IMG/VR virus record: IMGVR_UViG_3300035188_000380
Coordinates: 1 to 31,955 of that record
Reading direction: 5' to 3' (one strand)
Length of the DNA stretch: 31,955 nucleotides
DNA from: a virus
Below, one piece after another: positions 20,560 to 28,757 of the stretch. Numbering within the stretch: the first letter of the stretch is position 1; each line of letters opens with the position of its first letter. The translations under genes and the position numbers were made by a program. Below the pieces are notes generated by a model. It saw only the letters and a program-made list of their open reading frames with translations. It was not told where the DNA came from and ran no database searches.

Positions 20560-22076
20560 TGGGACTCTTTGATTCCATCTTGTCTCGGTTCCGGTCGGCC
20601 CCTGTTGATAAATACGAGGGAGCAGGGAACAGTCTTCGCCGTTCCTACCTAGACACGTCCTACACATCGGTTCGCTTCGACGTGTCTTCATGGACCCGGC
20701 AGGCTATTGTCAGAAAAAGCCGATATTTTGAACAGAACAACGCGGTAATGAACCGCCTTGGGGATCTGTTCGAGTCTTACACGGTCGGCAGCAACTTCTC
20801 GGTGCAGCCGGCTTCCTCTGATCCGGAATGGAATCTGCGTGCTAAGAAATGGTGGGACACCTGGAGCCGATACCCTGACATTGGATCCCGGCAGTCCTTT
20901 GGCACCCTCATGGGCTTGGCTGCCCGTGGATGGTTCTACGACGGTGAGAGCTTCCTGCTGCTGACCCGCGGCGACTCCGGCCGGCCGAGGCTGCAATTGA
21001 TTGAGCCGCAGCAAGTATCCACGCCTACCGGCCAGGAGAACACGCCCGACATCTTCGACGGCGTGCGGTTTGACACGAAAACCGGCCGGGCCCTGACGTT
21101 CTACGTCGGCCAAGAGCGCAAGCAAGGCGAGCTGACCGACATCCGCCCCATTGCCGCGGATTCCATCGTCCACATTTACGAGCCCCAACGGGCAAACCAA
21201 CTCCGCGGACTGCCTTTTGTCGCGTGCGTCATCAATGACCTGCACGACCTGGACGACCTCCAAAAGCTGGAGATGGAATCGTGCAAGCTGGCTTCCAGCG
21301 TTGCCCAAGTCATCAAAACCAGCTCCGGGGAGGTCCAAGCCAGCAGCCTGCGCTCTGGTCTGGGCGCCACTCAGGGCACTGCCCAGAGCTATTACGAAAC
21401 CGTGTTCGGGGCCTCGGTCAAGGTCATGAAGACCGGGGACGAGTTCGAGCAGTTTGTCTCAGACCGCCCTTCAGTCAACATGCGCGACTACTGGCGCCAA
21501 CTGACTGAAAAGGTGTGCGCCGGAGTCGGCATCCCTTACGTCTTGGTGTTCCCGGAATCCATGCAGGGCACCGTCTACCGCGGCGCATTGGATATGTCGG
21601 CCGTGTGGTTTCGCTCTCGCCACATGGTCATGGCCTCGGCCGCCCGCCGCATCTGGGAGTATGTGATGGAACACGCCATCCGCACCGAGCCCAGTCTGCG
21701 TGATTCTCCAGACGACTGGTACGAGGTGGCCATCCAGGCGCCCCGGGCCCCCAACGTCGACGTGGGCCGCAACTCTGCTGCCCAGCTTGCGGAACTCGAG
21801 GCCGGCGTCACGACATACGATGAGATCTATGGGGCCCGGGGCATTGATTGGCGTTCAGCCCTAGAGGCCAAAGCCCAACAGGCCAAGTTCATTCATGAGC
21901 TTGCCGAGAAGTACGACATCGACGTTTCCGAGATTAGCAGGGCGCAAAAGCTCCCAATTGCACCGGAGCAAGCTGAAATCGAGGAACTCGAAATTAAGGA
22001 TCCTGAGGAAGTGATTCCTCCCGTGCCTGCGGTGACCCCAACCGCATCGGCCAAACGTAAAGGAAAAACGAAATGA
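20559..22076 (+). CDS. Portal protein, lambda family
   Basis: 505 residues. Landmarks of lambda-type portals appear in order: an N-terminal helix with KSRYFEQNNAVMNRLGDLFESYTVG (residues about 45-75), NLRAKKWWDTW, then RGWFYDGESFLLLTRG, the LQLIEPQQVSTP region and HIYEPQRANQLRGLPFVACV. A long C-terminal helix is rich in Glu and Lys (ELAEKYDIDVSEISRAQ). A Pro/Glu-rich tail ends at KRKGKTK. Twelve copies form the DNA entry ring. The start overlaps the preceding gene's last base, and the stop overlaps the protease-capsid start (ATGA at 22073). Confidence 0.92.
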   Translation: MGLFDSILSRFRSAPVDKYEGAGNSLRRSYLDTSYTSVRFDVSSWTRQAIVRKSRYFEQNNAVMNRLGDLFESYTVGSNFSVQPASSDPEWNLRAKKWWDTWSRYPDIGSRQSFGTLMGLAARGWFYDGESFLLLTRGDSGRPRLQLIEPQQVSTPTGQENTPDIFDGVRFDTKTGRALTFYVGQERKQGELTDIRPIAADSIVHIYEPQRANQLRGLPFVACVINDLHDLDDLQKLEMESCKLASSVAQVIKTSSGEVQASSLRSGLGATQGTAQSYYETVFGASVKVMKTGDEFEQFVSDRPSVNMRDYWRQLTEKVCAGVGIPYVLVFPESMQGTVYRGALDMSAVWFRSRHMVMASAARRIWEYVMEHAIRTEPSLRDSPDDWYEVAIQAPRAPNVDVGRNSAAQLAELEAGVTTYDEIYGARGIDWRSALEAKAQQAKFIHELAEKYDIDVSEISRAQKLPIAPEQAEIEELEIKDPEEVIPPVPAVTPTASAKRKGKTK

Positions 22077-23905
22077 CCAAGGTTAACAACTGGCTGTCAT
22101 ACAGCCCGCGAGCCGCTGCCAACGAGGCTGCGACCATTCAAATCTTCGATCAGATTGGCGAGGACTGGTTTTCCAATTCCGGCATCACGGCCAAGTCGTT
22201 TGCCGAAACCTTGCAAGCCGTCGGACCGGGCCCGCTGAATGTCGAGATCAACAGCCCTGGCGGCAACGTCTGGGACGGCCTTGCCATCTATAACATGCTG
22301 CGCGGCCGGCAGGCTCAAGTGACCACCCGCGTGGTCGGTGTTGCTGCCTCCATTGCTTCGATCATCGCCCTGGCTGGCGACACTGTAGAAATCGCGGACG
22401 CGGCCCTGATGATGATTCACGACCCGTCCGGCCTTGCCGCTGGCACGTCCGACGATATGCGGAAGATGGCTGACGCCCTCGACCAGCACGCCGCGATTTT
22501 GTCCGGCGTCTACGAGAAAAAGACCGGCAAAACTGCATCGGCAATCCGCGCCGCAATGAAGGCTGAAACGTGGTTCACGTCTTCCGAGGCTATGGACTTT
22601 GGCCTAGCCGACAAACTTTCCGAGGAGAAGCCAGCTATGGAAGCCAACGCCGCCCGTGCTTGGTTCCGTGCGTCTCTCCCCAAACTTTCGACCGGCAGCA
22701 TTTCCGCTGTCGCCGATGGCGCGAACACCGCGCCGACATCACAAACACCACACAACATGACTGAATCAAATCCCGTGGTGCCGGCCGCTCCCCCTGCGCC
22801 GGCTCCCGCCGCCCCGACCGCCATCGACATTGAGGCCATCGTCGCCAAAGCTGTCGCCGCTGCTATCAGCGCCAAGGCCCCCACCGCCGCCCCTGCTCCG
22901 GAGCCCATCGTTCCGCGCATTGAGAACCTCGGCAACCCGTTGCTGGAAAAGCACAAGGGTTTCAAGGCTGGTTCTGATCGCCGCAAGTTCCTGATTGAGA
23001 ACCACAGCGAGCTGATCCGCCAGAACCAGATCCACGCTCCTCAGAACACCAACACCTTCACCAGCACCTTGGTGGTGGATTATCTGGCCGACGCCATCAT
23101 CACCATTGCCGCCACCCGTTTGGCGCTGTTGGACGGTTTCACCCGCAACGTCGGCTTGGACAACCTGCGCCCCCGCGCCACGGTTCGCGTGAAGCGTTAC
23201 ACCACTGGATCTGCCGCGCAGACCAATGCGACCAACTTCGAGACCAACGACGACAGCACTCTGGCCGCCACCAACGTGACGGTGAACCAGATCTCCAAGA
23301 TCTTCAGCATCCAGAACGCTGAGTTGAATCAGGGCTTCCAGCTCGCCGACCTCGCCCAGGGGTCTGCCGACCTGTTTGCCTACGGCATTTCGGATGTCGT
23401 GACCGGCCTGATGGTCTCGGCCAACTACGACAGCCCGACCACCATCGGCACCGCTGCCAACTTCGACACGTCTGATCTCCCGGCGATCTTGGCCTTGGCC
23501 AAGAACTACCGGAGCAAGAACCTTGTGCTGGACGGTGGTCACATTGCCCGGCTGATGTTCTCCTCGGCTTCCAACACGTTCCCCGACGGCCGCCTTGCCG
23601 CTCTGGCCAACGGCCGCTTCGGCTTCGATCTGATCGCCGAAAACAACCGCTGGACCGGTGGCATCGCCAACTTGGCCGGCTTTGTCTGCGGCCCGGATGC
23701 CATCGCCATCGCCGCCGGCCTCCCGGTTGGCATGATTGCTGGCGAGTTCCTCGAGCAGCGCACGGTGACCACGGCCAACGGCCTTTCCTGCTTGCTGTCG
23801 GTGTGGTACAGCCGCTCCAGCCGCTCGCATTTCGCCTCCTACGACATCATGTTTGGCGCCGGCGTGGGTGACGCTACCCAGGGCGAGCTGCTCATCACCG
23901 CCTAA
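22073..23905 (+). CDS. ClpP-type prohead protease fused to major capsid protein
   Basis: 610 residues with two parts. Residues about 20-185 are a ClpP/S14 peptidase: SPGG (61-64), catalytic Ser93 in GVAASIAS, His116 in MIHDPSG and Asp180 (or D175) in MDFGLAD. Residues about 230-282 are an Ala/Pro-rich linker, and 283-610 are an HK97-like capsid protein: the opening LGNPLLEKHKGFKAG, a beta-rich body, and the ending HFASYDIMFGAGVG. The linker can serve as a scaffold or delta domain. An in-frame ATG at 22757 (Met229), preceded by an A/C-rich leader-like stretch, may give a second product that is the 382-residue capsid protein alone. The protease would then release the linker. Confidence 0.88.
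   Translation: MTKVNNWLSYSPRAAANEAATIQIFDQIGEDWFSNSGITAKSFAETLQAVGPGPLNVEINSPGGNVWDGLAIYNMLRGRQAQVTTRVVGVAASIASIIALAGDTVEIADAALMMIHDPSGLAAGTSDDMRKMADALDQHAAILSGVYEKKTGKTASAIRAAMKAETWFTSSEAMDFGLADKLSEEKPAMEANAARAWFRASLPKLSTGSISAVADGANTAPTSQTPHNMTESNPVVPAAPPAPAPAAPTAIDIEAIVAKAVAAAISAKAPTAAPAPEPIVPRIENLGNPLLEKHKGFKAGSDRRKFLIENHSELIRQNQIHAPQNTNTFTSTLVVDYLADAIITIAATRLALLDGFTRNVGLDNLRPRATVRVKRYTTGSAAQTNATNFETNDDSTLAATNVTVNQISKIFSIQNAELNQGFQLADLAQGSADLFAYGISDVVTGLMVSANYDSPTTIGTAANFDTSDLPAILALAKNYRSKNLVLDGGHIARLMFSSASNTFPDGRLAALANGRFGFDLIAENNRWTGGIANLAGFVCGPDAIAIAAGLPVGMIAGEFLEQRTVTTANGLSCLLSVWYSRSSRSHFASYDIMFGAGVGDATQGELLITA
22741..22759 (+). promoter_or_regulatory. Internal translation start for free capsid protein (predicted)
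   Basis: acaaacaccacacaac runs directly into an in-frame ATG (22757). It has the same A/C-rich character as the leaders of free-standing genes such as 1078, 4064 and 13022, and it lies exactly between the protease domain and the capsid linker. In the fused frame it codes TSQTPHN, a meaningless stretch, as expected for a leader that became coding. Confidence 0.45.
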
Positions 23906-23916
23906 TTGGCTGACCC

Positions 23917-24093
23917 ATGAGAATCGCAACTACCATCTCGGTGGACAAGAACGGCAAAACCAAGCTTGTTTCTGGTCCCGAAGTCGATGCGACGCTCCAG
24001 CGCGACGGCTTCAACACCGCGACCGTTCCCGAAGGAGGCAAGCTCATCCTGTGGATACAGGGAGCCCTGGCACCAAAAGTTCGCAAAGGATAA
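23917..24093 (+). CDS. Small conserved-type protein downstream of the capsid gene
   Basis: 58 residues from the ATG at 23917. A short mixed pattern (RIATTISVDKNGKTKLVSGPEVDA then FNTATVPEGGKLILWIQG) suggests two beta hairpins. It is too short for a domain assignment. Its place after the capsid gene suggests a capsid decoration or adaptor protein. A 57-base gap, whose last third is A-rich, precedes 24151. Confidence 0.5.
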   Translation: MRIATTISVDKNGKTKLVSGPEVDATLQRDGFNTATVPEGGKLILWIQGALAPKVRKG

Positions 24094-24150
24094 CAGACAA
24101 CCCGGGGGCCTCGGTAATACGGCCGGGGCCCCCTCTACTAATCAAACAAA

Positions 24151-24411
24151 ATGGCCGTTCAAGCAGACATCTCGACCGAGTACAGCATGGGCCGCGAAGG
24201 CTTTGCGCTGATCACCAGCACCGCCGCCCAGACCGGAAATTACTCGGCATTGATTCCGACGGAGCCGACGGTGTTTACGTCGATCACCGGCTTCCAGATC
24301 ACCGGCACTTGGACCTCCAAGACGATTCCGGCCGGCTTCCCGCTGGTTGGCAACATCACCGGCTTTCAGATCTCCAGCGGCTCTGTGGTGGCGTTTAACG
24401 CTCGCGCCTAA
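24151..24411 (+). CDS. Small beta-rich structural protein
   Basis: 86 residues, nearly all Thr, Ile, Gly and Ser in alternating patterns (FALITSTAAQTGNYSALIPTEP, then GFQITGTWTSKTIPAGFPL). It contains the near-repeat ITGFQI, seen twice (about 45-50 and 69-74). The composition fits a virion decoration protein. The leader is A-rich with no Shine-Dalgarno site. The last base overlaps the next ATG. Confidence 0.6.
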   Translation: MAVQADISTEYSMGREGFALITSTAAQTGNYSALIPTEPTVFTSITGFQITGTWTSKTIPAGFPLVGNITGFQISSGSVVAFNARA

Positions 24412-24641
24412 TGATTTCACTCGGCACAGCACTCAATCGGTTGTTTCCCGGCCAAGCCGGTGGCACTGACGCACCGGTGCTGCGCCGTGATGTTCTGCAA
24501 GAGGACAACTTCTTTGTGCTGCAAGAAGACGGCAGCGGAAAACTCGTCATCACGCTCGGAACTGCCGACCATCTTGACTTGGAGAACAACGATTTTGTTC
24601 TCCAGGAGGACAACTTCAAACTTCAAATCCAATCCAACTGA
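24411..24641 (+). CDS. Small protein with VLQED repeats
   Basis: 76 residues. Three copies of VLQED occur: VLQEDNF and VLQEDGS in tandem near residues 28-41, and VLQEDNF near 64-70. They alternate with short beta-like segments (LVITLG). This resembles the L-L-[EQ]-[DS]-G-S strings in other phage structural proteins, and the terminator candidate at 514 has a related one (LLLESGS). A beta-solenoid or adhesive role is plausible. It starts one base before the previous stop ends. Confidence 0.6.
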   Translation: MISLGTALNRLFPGQAGGTDAPVLRRDVLQEDNFFVLQEDGSGKLVITLGTADHLDLENNDFVLQEDNFKLQIQSN

Positions 24642-24644
24642 CCC

Positions 24645-25628
24645 ATGCCAGACACTAAGATTACAGCCCTTACGGCCCTTACGACGGCCGATCCCGCAAA
24701 CGACATGATGCCGATTGTCGATGTCTCTGACACGACCATGGCAGCATCCGGTACGACCAAGCGCATTTCGATCAACAACATCCTCGCTTGTTCACCATCC
24801 GCCACCCTCGCCTCCGCCACCATCACCGGCGATCTGACGGTTGACACGAACACGCTGAAGGTTGATTCGACGAACAATCGGGTGGGTGTTCTTAATACTC
24901 CGACTGTTCCGTTTGAGGTTACTGGTTTGATCGCTGCGTCCGGTAGTGGATTTCAAGCTGGCGCTGCAAACGGTATTTTTGCTGGTCTGAACAACGACGG
25001 AACCAATCCCGGTCTTGATCTTCGTCGCTGGACCGGAACAGCAAACAATCATGGAACAGCTTACATCGCTACCAGCAGCTCTGGAGATGCGTTGTTCTAC
25101 ACCGATGCACAAGCATCGAATACGCGAGCGACGACACTCCGAATGACCCTAAACTCCACGGGGCTGGGCGTGGGGGTTACGCCGGCCGGTACTGGCGGTT
25201 GCTTGCAACTCAAGAGTGGCATCACTTTCCCAGCCACTCAAGTCGCTTCGTCCGATGCGAACACGCTGGACGATTACGAGGAGGGGAGTTGGGTTCCCAC
25301 GCTTAACTCTGGCACGTTTTCGTCCGCAAGCTGCCGATACACGAAGATTGGAAACATGGTGACTATCTTCTTCGATGTCACCGTTGGAACTGGTGGCGGA
25401 AATCAAATTACCAATCTTCCGTTTACTGCTGCTGCGACTTCAACTGTTGCAAATGGTATTTACACAAATAACCAAGACTATGCGGCTGGAACCACTGCTC
25501 CAGTTGTTGTTGTTGGTGGATCTTCAGCTACTCTGTTTTTTAGGACTGTTGGCGATAACGTAGCGTTTTCCGCAATGACTCTGACAGCCGCCGCTAACCT
25601 CACTGGCTCAATCTCTTACTTCGTTTAA
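24645..25628 (+). CDS. Tail fibre-like structural protein
   Basis: 327 residues. The N-terminus (MPDTKITALTALTTADPAND) has the anchor pattern found in many phage fibre proteins. A Thr/Ser/Ala-rich shaft follows. Near residues 205-250 there is LDDYEEGSWVPTLNSGTFS and YTKIGNMVTIFFDVTV, a module that recurs at the C-terminal end of fibre and baseplate-associated proteins of unrelated phages. It probably mediates host contact. It begins three bases after the preceding stop, and its stop is followed by a short leader to 25633. Confidence 0.75.
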   Translation: MPDTKITALTALTTADPANDMMPIVDVSDTTMAASGTTKRISINNILACSPSATLASATITGDLTVDTNTLKVDSTNNRVGVLNTPTVPFEVTGLIAASGSGFQAGAANGIFAGLNNDGTNPGLDLRRWTGTANNHGTAYIATSSSGDALFYTDAQASNTRATTLRMTLNSTGLGVGVTPAGTGGCLQLKSGITFPATQVASSDANTLDDYEEGSWVPTLNSGTFSSASCRYTKIGNMVTIFFDVTVGTGGGNQITNLPFTAAATSTVANGIYTNNQDYAAGTTAPVVVVGGSSATLFFRTVGDNVAFSAMTLTAAANLTGSISYFV

Positions 25629-25632
25629 TTCT

Positions 25633-26028
25633 ATGATTACCCTCTCTTGGATCATCGAACGCCTTCTCGTCCGCAAAGTCGAAGGCACTCTCACAGATGT
25701 CGTCATCACCGCCGACTGGCGTTGCAACGGCATTGAAACCATCGGCACCGGCGACGACGCAAAGACCTACAGCGGCACCTGCTACGGCAGCGCGTCGTTC
25801 GCTGCGCCCAGCGGTGACTTCACGCCGTATCCTGACTTGACGCCTGAGCAAGTCCTCGGCTGGTGCTTCACCAATGGCGTCAACAAGGCCGCCATCGAAG
25901 CGAACGTGACGCAGCAGATCAACGACCAGATCAACCCTCCGATCATCGCTCCGCCGCTGCCGTGGGCGCCGAAGGTTTCGGCTTTGGTTGCGGAGAAAGC
26001 CGCCAGCGTCAAAGTTCCCAACGCATGA
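25633..26028 (+). CDS. Fibre-associated protein (possible assembly chaperone)
   Basis: 131 residues. It has a strand-rich first part (LTDVVITADWRCNGI), the segment FTPYPDLTPEQVLGW, and a helix followed by a Pro-rich end (IEANVTQQINDQINPP then PPLPWAP). This layout matches a small family found next to fibre genes in marine and freshwater phages, to my knowledge of uncharacterised function. A fibre chaperone is a fair guess. The stop overlaps the ATG at 26025. Confidence 0.6.
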   Translation: MITLSWIIERLLVRKVEGTLTDVVITADWRCNGIETIGTGDDAKTYSGTCYGSASFAAPSGDFTPYPDLTPEQVLGWCFTNGVNKAAIEANVTQQINDQINPPIIAPPLPWAPKVSALVAEKAASVKVPNA

Positions 26029-26174
26029 TTCAAATCGAACTCACTCCCCAGCAATTCAACCAGCTCTACGAACTGCTGGTCATTGGCATGAAGGCCGGCA
26101 ACGTCCAAAACATGAAGGTCGGACTGCCGCTCGTTGAAATCCTTGAGACCGCAGCAGCCAAACACAAGCCCTAG
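26025..26174 (+). CDS. Small helical protein
   Basis: 49 residues from the ATG at 26025, ATGA-coupled to the preceding gene. The pattern IELTPQQFNQLYELLVIGMKAG is one amphipathic helix, and the C-terminus ILETAAAKHKP is polar. No family is recognised. It is supported mainly by tight coupling and its place before the lysis genes. Confidence 0.5.
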   Translation: MIQIELTPQQFNQLYELLVIGMKAGNVQNMKVGLPLVEILETAAAKHKP

Positions 26175-26178
26175 TAAC

Positions 26179-26355
26179 ATGGATGCAACCAACCACAGCG
26201 GAACGAATGGACTCGCAGCCTCACTGGTAACAGCGGCAGCAGCCACCGGAGCCTCTATGCTCCCGCAACTCACCGATGGAATCAGATTCCTTTCCGCCGT
26301 GGTCGGCCTTGCCGCCGCTTGTGTCGCGCTGTATAAAGCCATCAAACGCAAATGA
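26179..26355 (+). CDS. Holin-like small membrane protein
   Basis: 58 residues from the ATG at 26179. Two hydrophobic stretches are visible (LAASLVTAAAATGASML and FLSAVVGLAAACVALY), followed by a basic end (KAIKRK), as in small holins. It is ATGA-coupled to another two-helix membrane protein (26352). Together they probably form the holin or holin/antiholin pair that allows the endolysin (9295) to reach the wall. Confidence 0.55.
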   Translation: MDATNHSGTNGLAASLVTAAAATGASMLPQLTDGIRFLSAVVGLAAACVALYKAIKRK

Positions 26356-26531
26356 AAAACACCAAAACCACATTCGCCGGCCTCGGCGCCATCCTCGTTG
26401 CAATCGGCGGAGCTCTCAATGCCCTGTTTGACAACGATCCTACGACCTCGTTCGACGCTACCGTCACCATCGCCGCCGTGACCGCTGGCATCGGCCTCAT
26501 CATGGCCAAGGACGCCGAGAAGAAGGAATGA
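26352..26531 (+). CDS. Holin-like membrane protein
   Basis: 59 residues. TM1 is about 9-25 (AGLGAILVAIGGALNAL), a short loop follows (FDNDPTTSFDA), and TM2 is about 37-51 (VTIAAVTAGIGLIMA); the C-terminus is charged (KDAEKKE). Small phage proteins with this exact layout (GAILVA-x-GGAL ... ITAG-x-GLI) are common in lysis regions. It is joined by ATGA overlap to both neighbours. Confidence 0.6.
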   Translation: MKNTKTTFAGLGAILVAIGGALNALFDNDPTTSFDATVTIAAVTAGIGLIMAKDAEKKE

Positions 26532-26671
26532 ACGTCATCGAGCAGATCGTGACGGCCATTCTGAAATGGCTGACCGGCCTGGCTAACACTCAACCCACCG
26601 CAGAAGATGCCAAACCCGACCCCGAGCTTAAGCAAAAGCTGCTGGATCGTATTGATAAGTCTGGCGTCTAG
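26528..26671 (+). CDS. Small membrane-anchored protein, possible inner-membrane spanin subunit
   Basis: 47 residues from the ATG at 26528 that overlaps the holin-like gene stop. A hydrophobic helix (IEQIVTAILKWLTGLA) is followed by a charged, soluble C-terminus (ELKQKLLDRIDKSGV). The lipoprotein-like gene at 26607 starts inside it in another frame, as Rz1 does within Rz. It is short for an i-spanin, so the role is tentative. Confidence 0.45.
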   Translation: MNVIEQIVTAILKWLTGLANTQPTAEDAKPDPELKQKLLDRIDKSGV

Positions 26672-26834
26672 CTGCGGATGTCAGACTCGAGTGGTCTATG
26701 TGCCCCACGGCGAGCCTGTGCGCCTCGCTGAGAGCGTCAAAGCTCGCGTCTGGGTCAAAGGTGCGGACGGGGCTGCTGTGCGCTCCAGCAACCGAATCAC
26801 ACTGCCGGAAGGCTGGTACTCGCTCCCCAAATGA
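26607..26834 (+). CDS. Lipoprotein-like protein, possible outer-membrane spanin subunit
   Basis: 75 residues, overlapping the previous gene by 65 bases in a different frame. A hydrophobic core (CWIVLISLASS) ends at Cys23, with a second Cys at 25. The box is imperfect (Ala, not Leu/Val/Ile, at -3), so lipidation is uncertain. The mature part (TRVVYVPHGEPVRLAESV, then a W-V-K-G motif and LPEGWY) matches a small phage protein pattern I know from lysis regions. It may bridge to the peptidoglycan or the outer membrane. Confidence 0.55.
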   Translation: MPNPTPSLSKSCWIVLISLASSCGCQTRVVYVPHGEPVRLAESVKARVWVKGADGAAVRSSNRITLPEGWYSLPK

Positions 26835-27181
26835 CCAACATCACCCAAGAGATTCCACGCGGCGACCGCTGGATTGTGCCTGTCTCGGTCACCATCACGG
26901 ACGATCCCGCTTACGACTGGACCGGTGTTTTGGCTAAGTGCGAGGTGCGGGATGCGGTCGATAACTCGATTTTCGCAACACTCACACCAACCGCCAATCT
27001 CGACATCGCTGGCAAGGCAATCTTCACGCTTGAACTAACCGGCGCCCAAACCATTACCCGTGACATCGGCGACAAGCTGGTGGCCGACTTGGTGATCTAC
27101 CGGGTAAGCCCAACGTTTGGCCCGCATACTCTTGTCGTTTTCCAGCTCAACATTGTCCGCCGAATCACCACGACGACATGA
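26831..27181 (+). CDS. Small structural protein, possible fibre-anchor or baseplate protein
   Basis: 116 residues, beta-rich (WIVPVSVTITDD, CEVRDAVDNSIFATLTPT, VADLVIYRVSP). This pattern of an N-terminal RGD-like loop (IPRGDRW) with an immunoglobulin-like arrangement is often found before fibre proteins. It is ATGA-coupled to the large fibre gene at 27178, so a fibre adaptor role is plausible. It is not confirmed by a family motif. Confidence 0.55.
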   Translation: MTNITQEIPRGDRWIVPVSVTITDDPAYDWTGVLAKCEVRDAVDNSIFATLTPTANLDIAGKAIFTLELTGAQTITRDIGDKLVADLVIYRVSPTFGPHTLVVFQLNIVRRITTTT

Positions 27182-28581
27182 GCGAAATCGCCATTGAGAT
27201 CAAAGAGCAGGTCTACGAGATCCAGTTCCCTCGGTTTGTGGCGGGAACAACCGGTGGTGGGGCTGTTGCTTGGAACGATGTCACCGGCAAGCCGGCCACC
27301 TTTCCGCCTTCTGCCCATACCCATCCGATTTCCGAGGTGGTCGGCCTCCAGACACTCCTGGACGACGCCAACGGCACCAAGCTGAATCAGGCCACAGTCA
27401 AACTGGTGCGCAAGGCCAGCGCCGGCACGATCACCAAGGGGCAGGTTGTCTACATCGTTGGATCCCAGGGCACCCACCTGACTGTCGAGCTTGCCGATGC
27501 AGATTCCGAGGCCACGGCAGCAACGACCATCGGTGTTGCCATGGGCAACATCACAAACACGGTCGAGGGCTACATCATTGTTCAGGGCTTCATCGACGGC
27601 CTGAGCAACCTGCCGACCGCCACCTTTACCGACGGTCAGGCGCTCTGGCTCTCGTCCACGGCCGGAGGATGGACCACTACCCGCCCGACCCAGCCGGCTC
27701 ATGGCGTTTTCCTTGGGTGGGTGGTATCGGCCAGTAATGGGGCCTCCGGCCGCGCCTACATCAAAGTCATTAACGGCCAAGAGCTGAATGAACTGCATGA
27801 CGTACTCATTACCGGCCCGACCAACGACCAGGTTCTTGCTTACGAGACATCCAGCGGGCTCTGGAAGAACAAGACACTAACTGCCGGGACTGTTACTAGC
27901 GTCAATGTAAGCGGTGGTACGACCGGACTAACCACCTCTGGCGGCCCAATCACAGGAGCCGGAACGGTTACGCTAGCCGGAACGCTTGCGGTCGCAAATG
28001 GCGGCACAGGTGCCACTGATGGCTCTGGAGCGTTGTCAAACCTTGGGGCCTACCCAGCGTCAAACCCAAGCAACTTCACATCCAACACCGGTACGGTCAC
28101 CAGTGTGGACGCTTCTGGTGGTACGACTGGACTGAGCTTCAGCGGCGGGCCTATCAACGGAGCCGGAACCGTGACATTGGGCGGCACATTGGCCGTGGCA
28201 TCGGGTGGCACCGGAGCAACGACGTTGACGGGCATCGTCAAAGGAAACGGCACCGGCGCATTTAGTGCAGCAACTGCTGGCACAGACTTCCTTGCCCCAT
28301 TCGGATCACAGACTCAATCGCATGTCTACGCTGCACCCTCTGGATCTGCTGGCTCGCCATCATTCCGAGCTTTGGTTGCTTCGGACATTCCGACCCTCAA
28401 CCAGAACACGACTGGGACCGCATCAAATGTCACAGGGACGGTGGCGGTGGCCAATGGCGGCACCGGAGCAACCGATGCTGCGACCGCTAGGTCAAACCTG
28501 ACCGCACAAAAAACAATCACGTCGGGCACCGCCGCACCGAGCGGAGGAAGCGACGGAGACATCTACCTTCAACACACATGA
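27178..28581 (+). CDS. Tail fibre protein with internal repeats
   Basis: 467 residues. An anchor-like start is followed by VTGKPATFPPSAHTHPISEV (about 35-54), a motif shared by many phage fibres, and a globular part to about 220. Two repeats of about 44 residues run from GTVTSV to GGTGAT at 237-280 and 305-348, with a shorter copy near 417-431. The C-terminus is SGGSDGDIYLQ. Such GGTGAT repeats are typical of trimeric beta-helical fibres. It should be a receptor-binding fibre. Confidence 0.8.
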   Translation: MSEIAIEIKEQVYEIQFPRFVAGTTGGGAVAWNDVTGKPATFPPSAHTHPISEVVGLQTLLDDANGTKLNQATVKLVRKASAGTITKGQVVYIVGSQGTHLTVELADADSEATAATTIGVAMGNITNTVEGYIIVQGFIDGLSNLPTATFTDGQALWLSSTAGGWTTTRPTQPAHGVFLGWVVSASNGASGRAYIKVINGQELNELHDVLITGPTNDQVLAYETSSGLWKNKTLTAGTVTSVNVSGGTTGLTTSGGPITGAGTVTLAGTLAVANGGTGATDGSGALSNLGAYPASNPSNFTSNTGTVTSVDASGGTTGLSFSGGPINGAGTVTLGGTLAVASGGTGATTLTGIVKGNGTGAFSAATAGTDFLAPFGSQTQSHVYAAPSGSAGSPSFRALVASDIPTLNQNTTGTASNVTGTVAVANGGTGATDAATARSNLTAQKTITSGTAAPSGGSDGDIYLQHT

Positions 28582-28757
28582 TCCCAATCGAACCAGAGCA
28601 GGAGGTTGCGGAGAACCCGCAATTCAAGACTTCGGTCGGCGGGGCGTTTGACCCTTTGGACTTTGTGCCGTGTCAGCAGAAGGTCGAGGAGACAAAAGGC
28701 ACCTGTGCATTTCTCGCGGAATCGGTAACCGGACAAACACATGAAAGCGGCATTTGA
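28578..28757 (+). CDS. Small hypothetical protein
   Basis: 59 residues from an ATG overlapping the fibre stop. It is acidic and has three Cys (PCQQKVEETKGTC region and one more), which could form a disulphide or bind metal. It overlaps the 28741 gene by 17 bases. It may be a small fibre-associated factor; it is supported by ATGA coupling and packing. Confidence 0.45.
   Translation: MIPIEPEQEVAENPQFKTSVGGAFDPLDFVPCQQKVEETKGTCAFLAESVTGQTHESGI

Noticed and set aside
22766-23929. A 387-codon open frame on the minus strand opposite the capsid gene
   Set aside because: It is antisense to a well-supported capsid gene, its protein is Gly/Val/Arg-rich without a fold pattern, and it is explained by G+C-biased third positions of the real gene.
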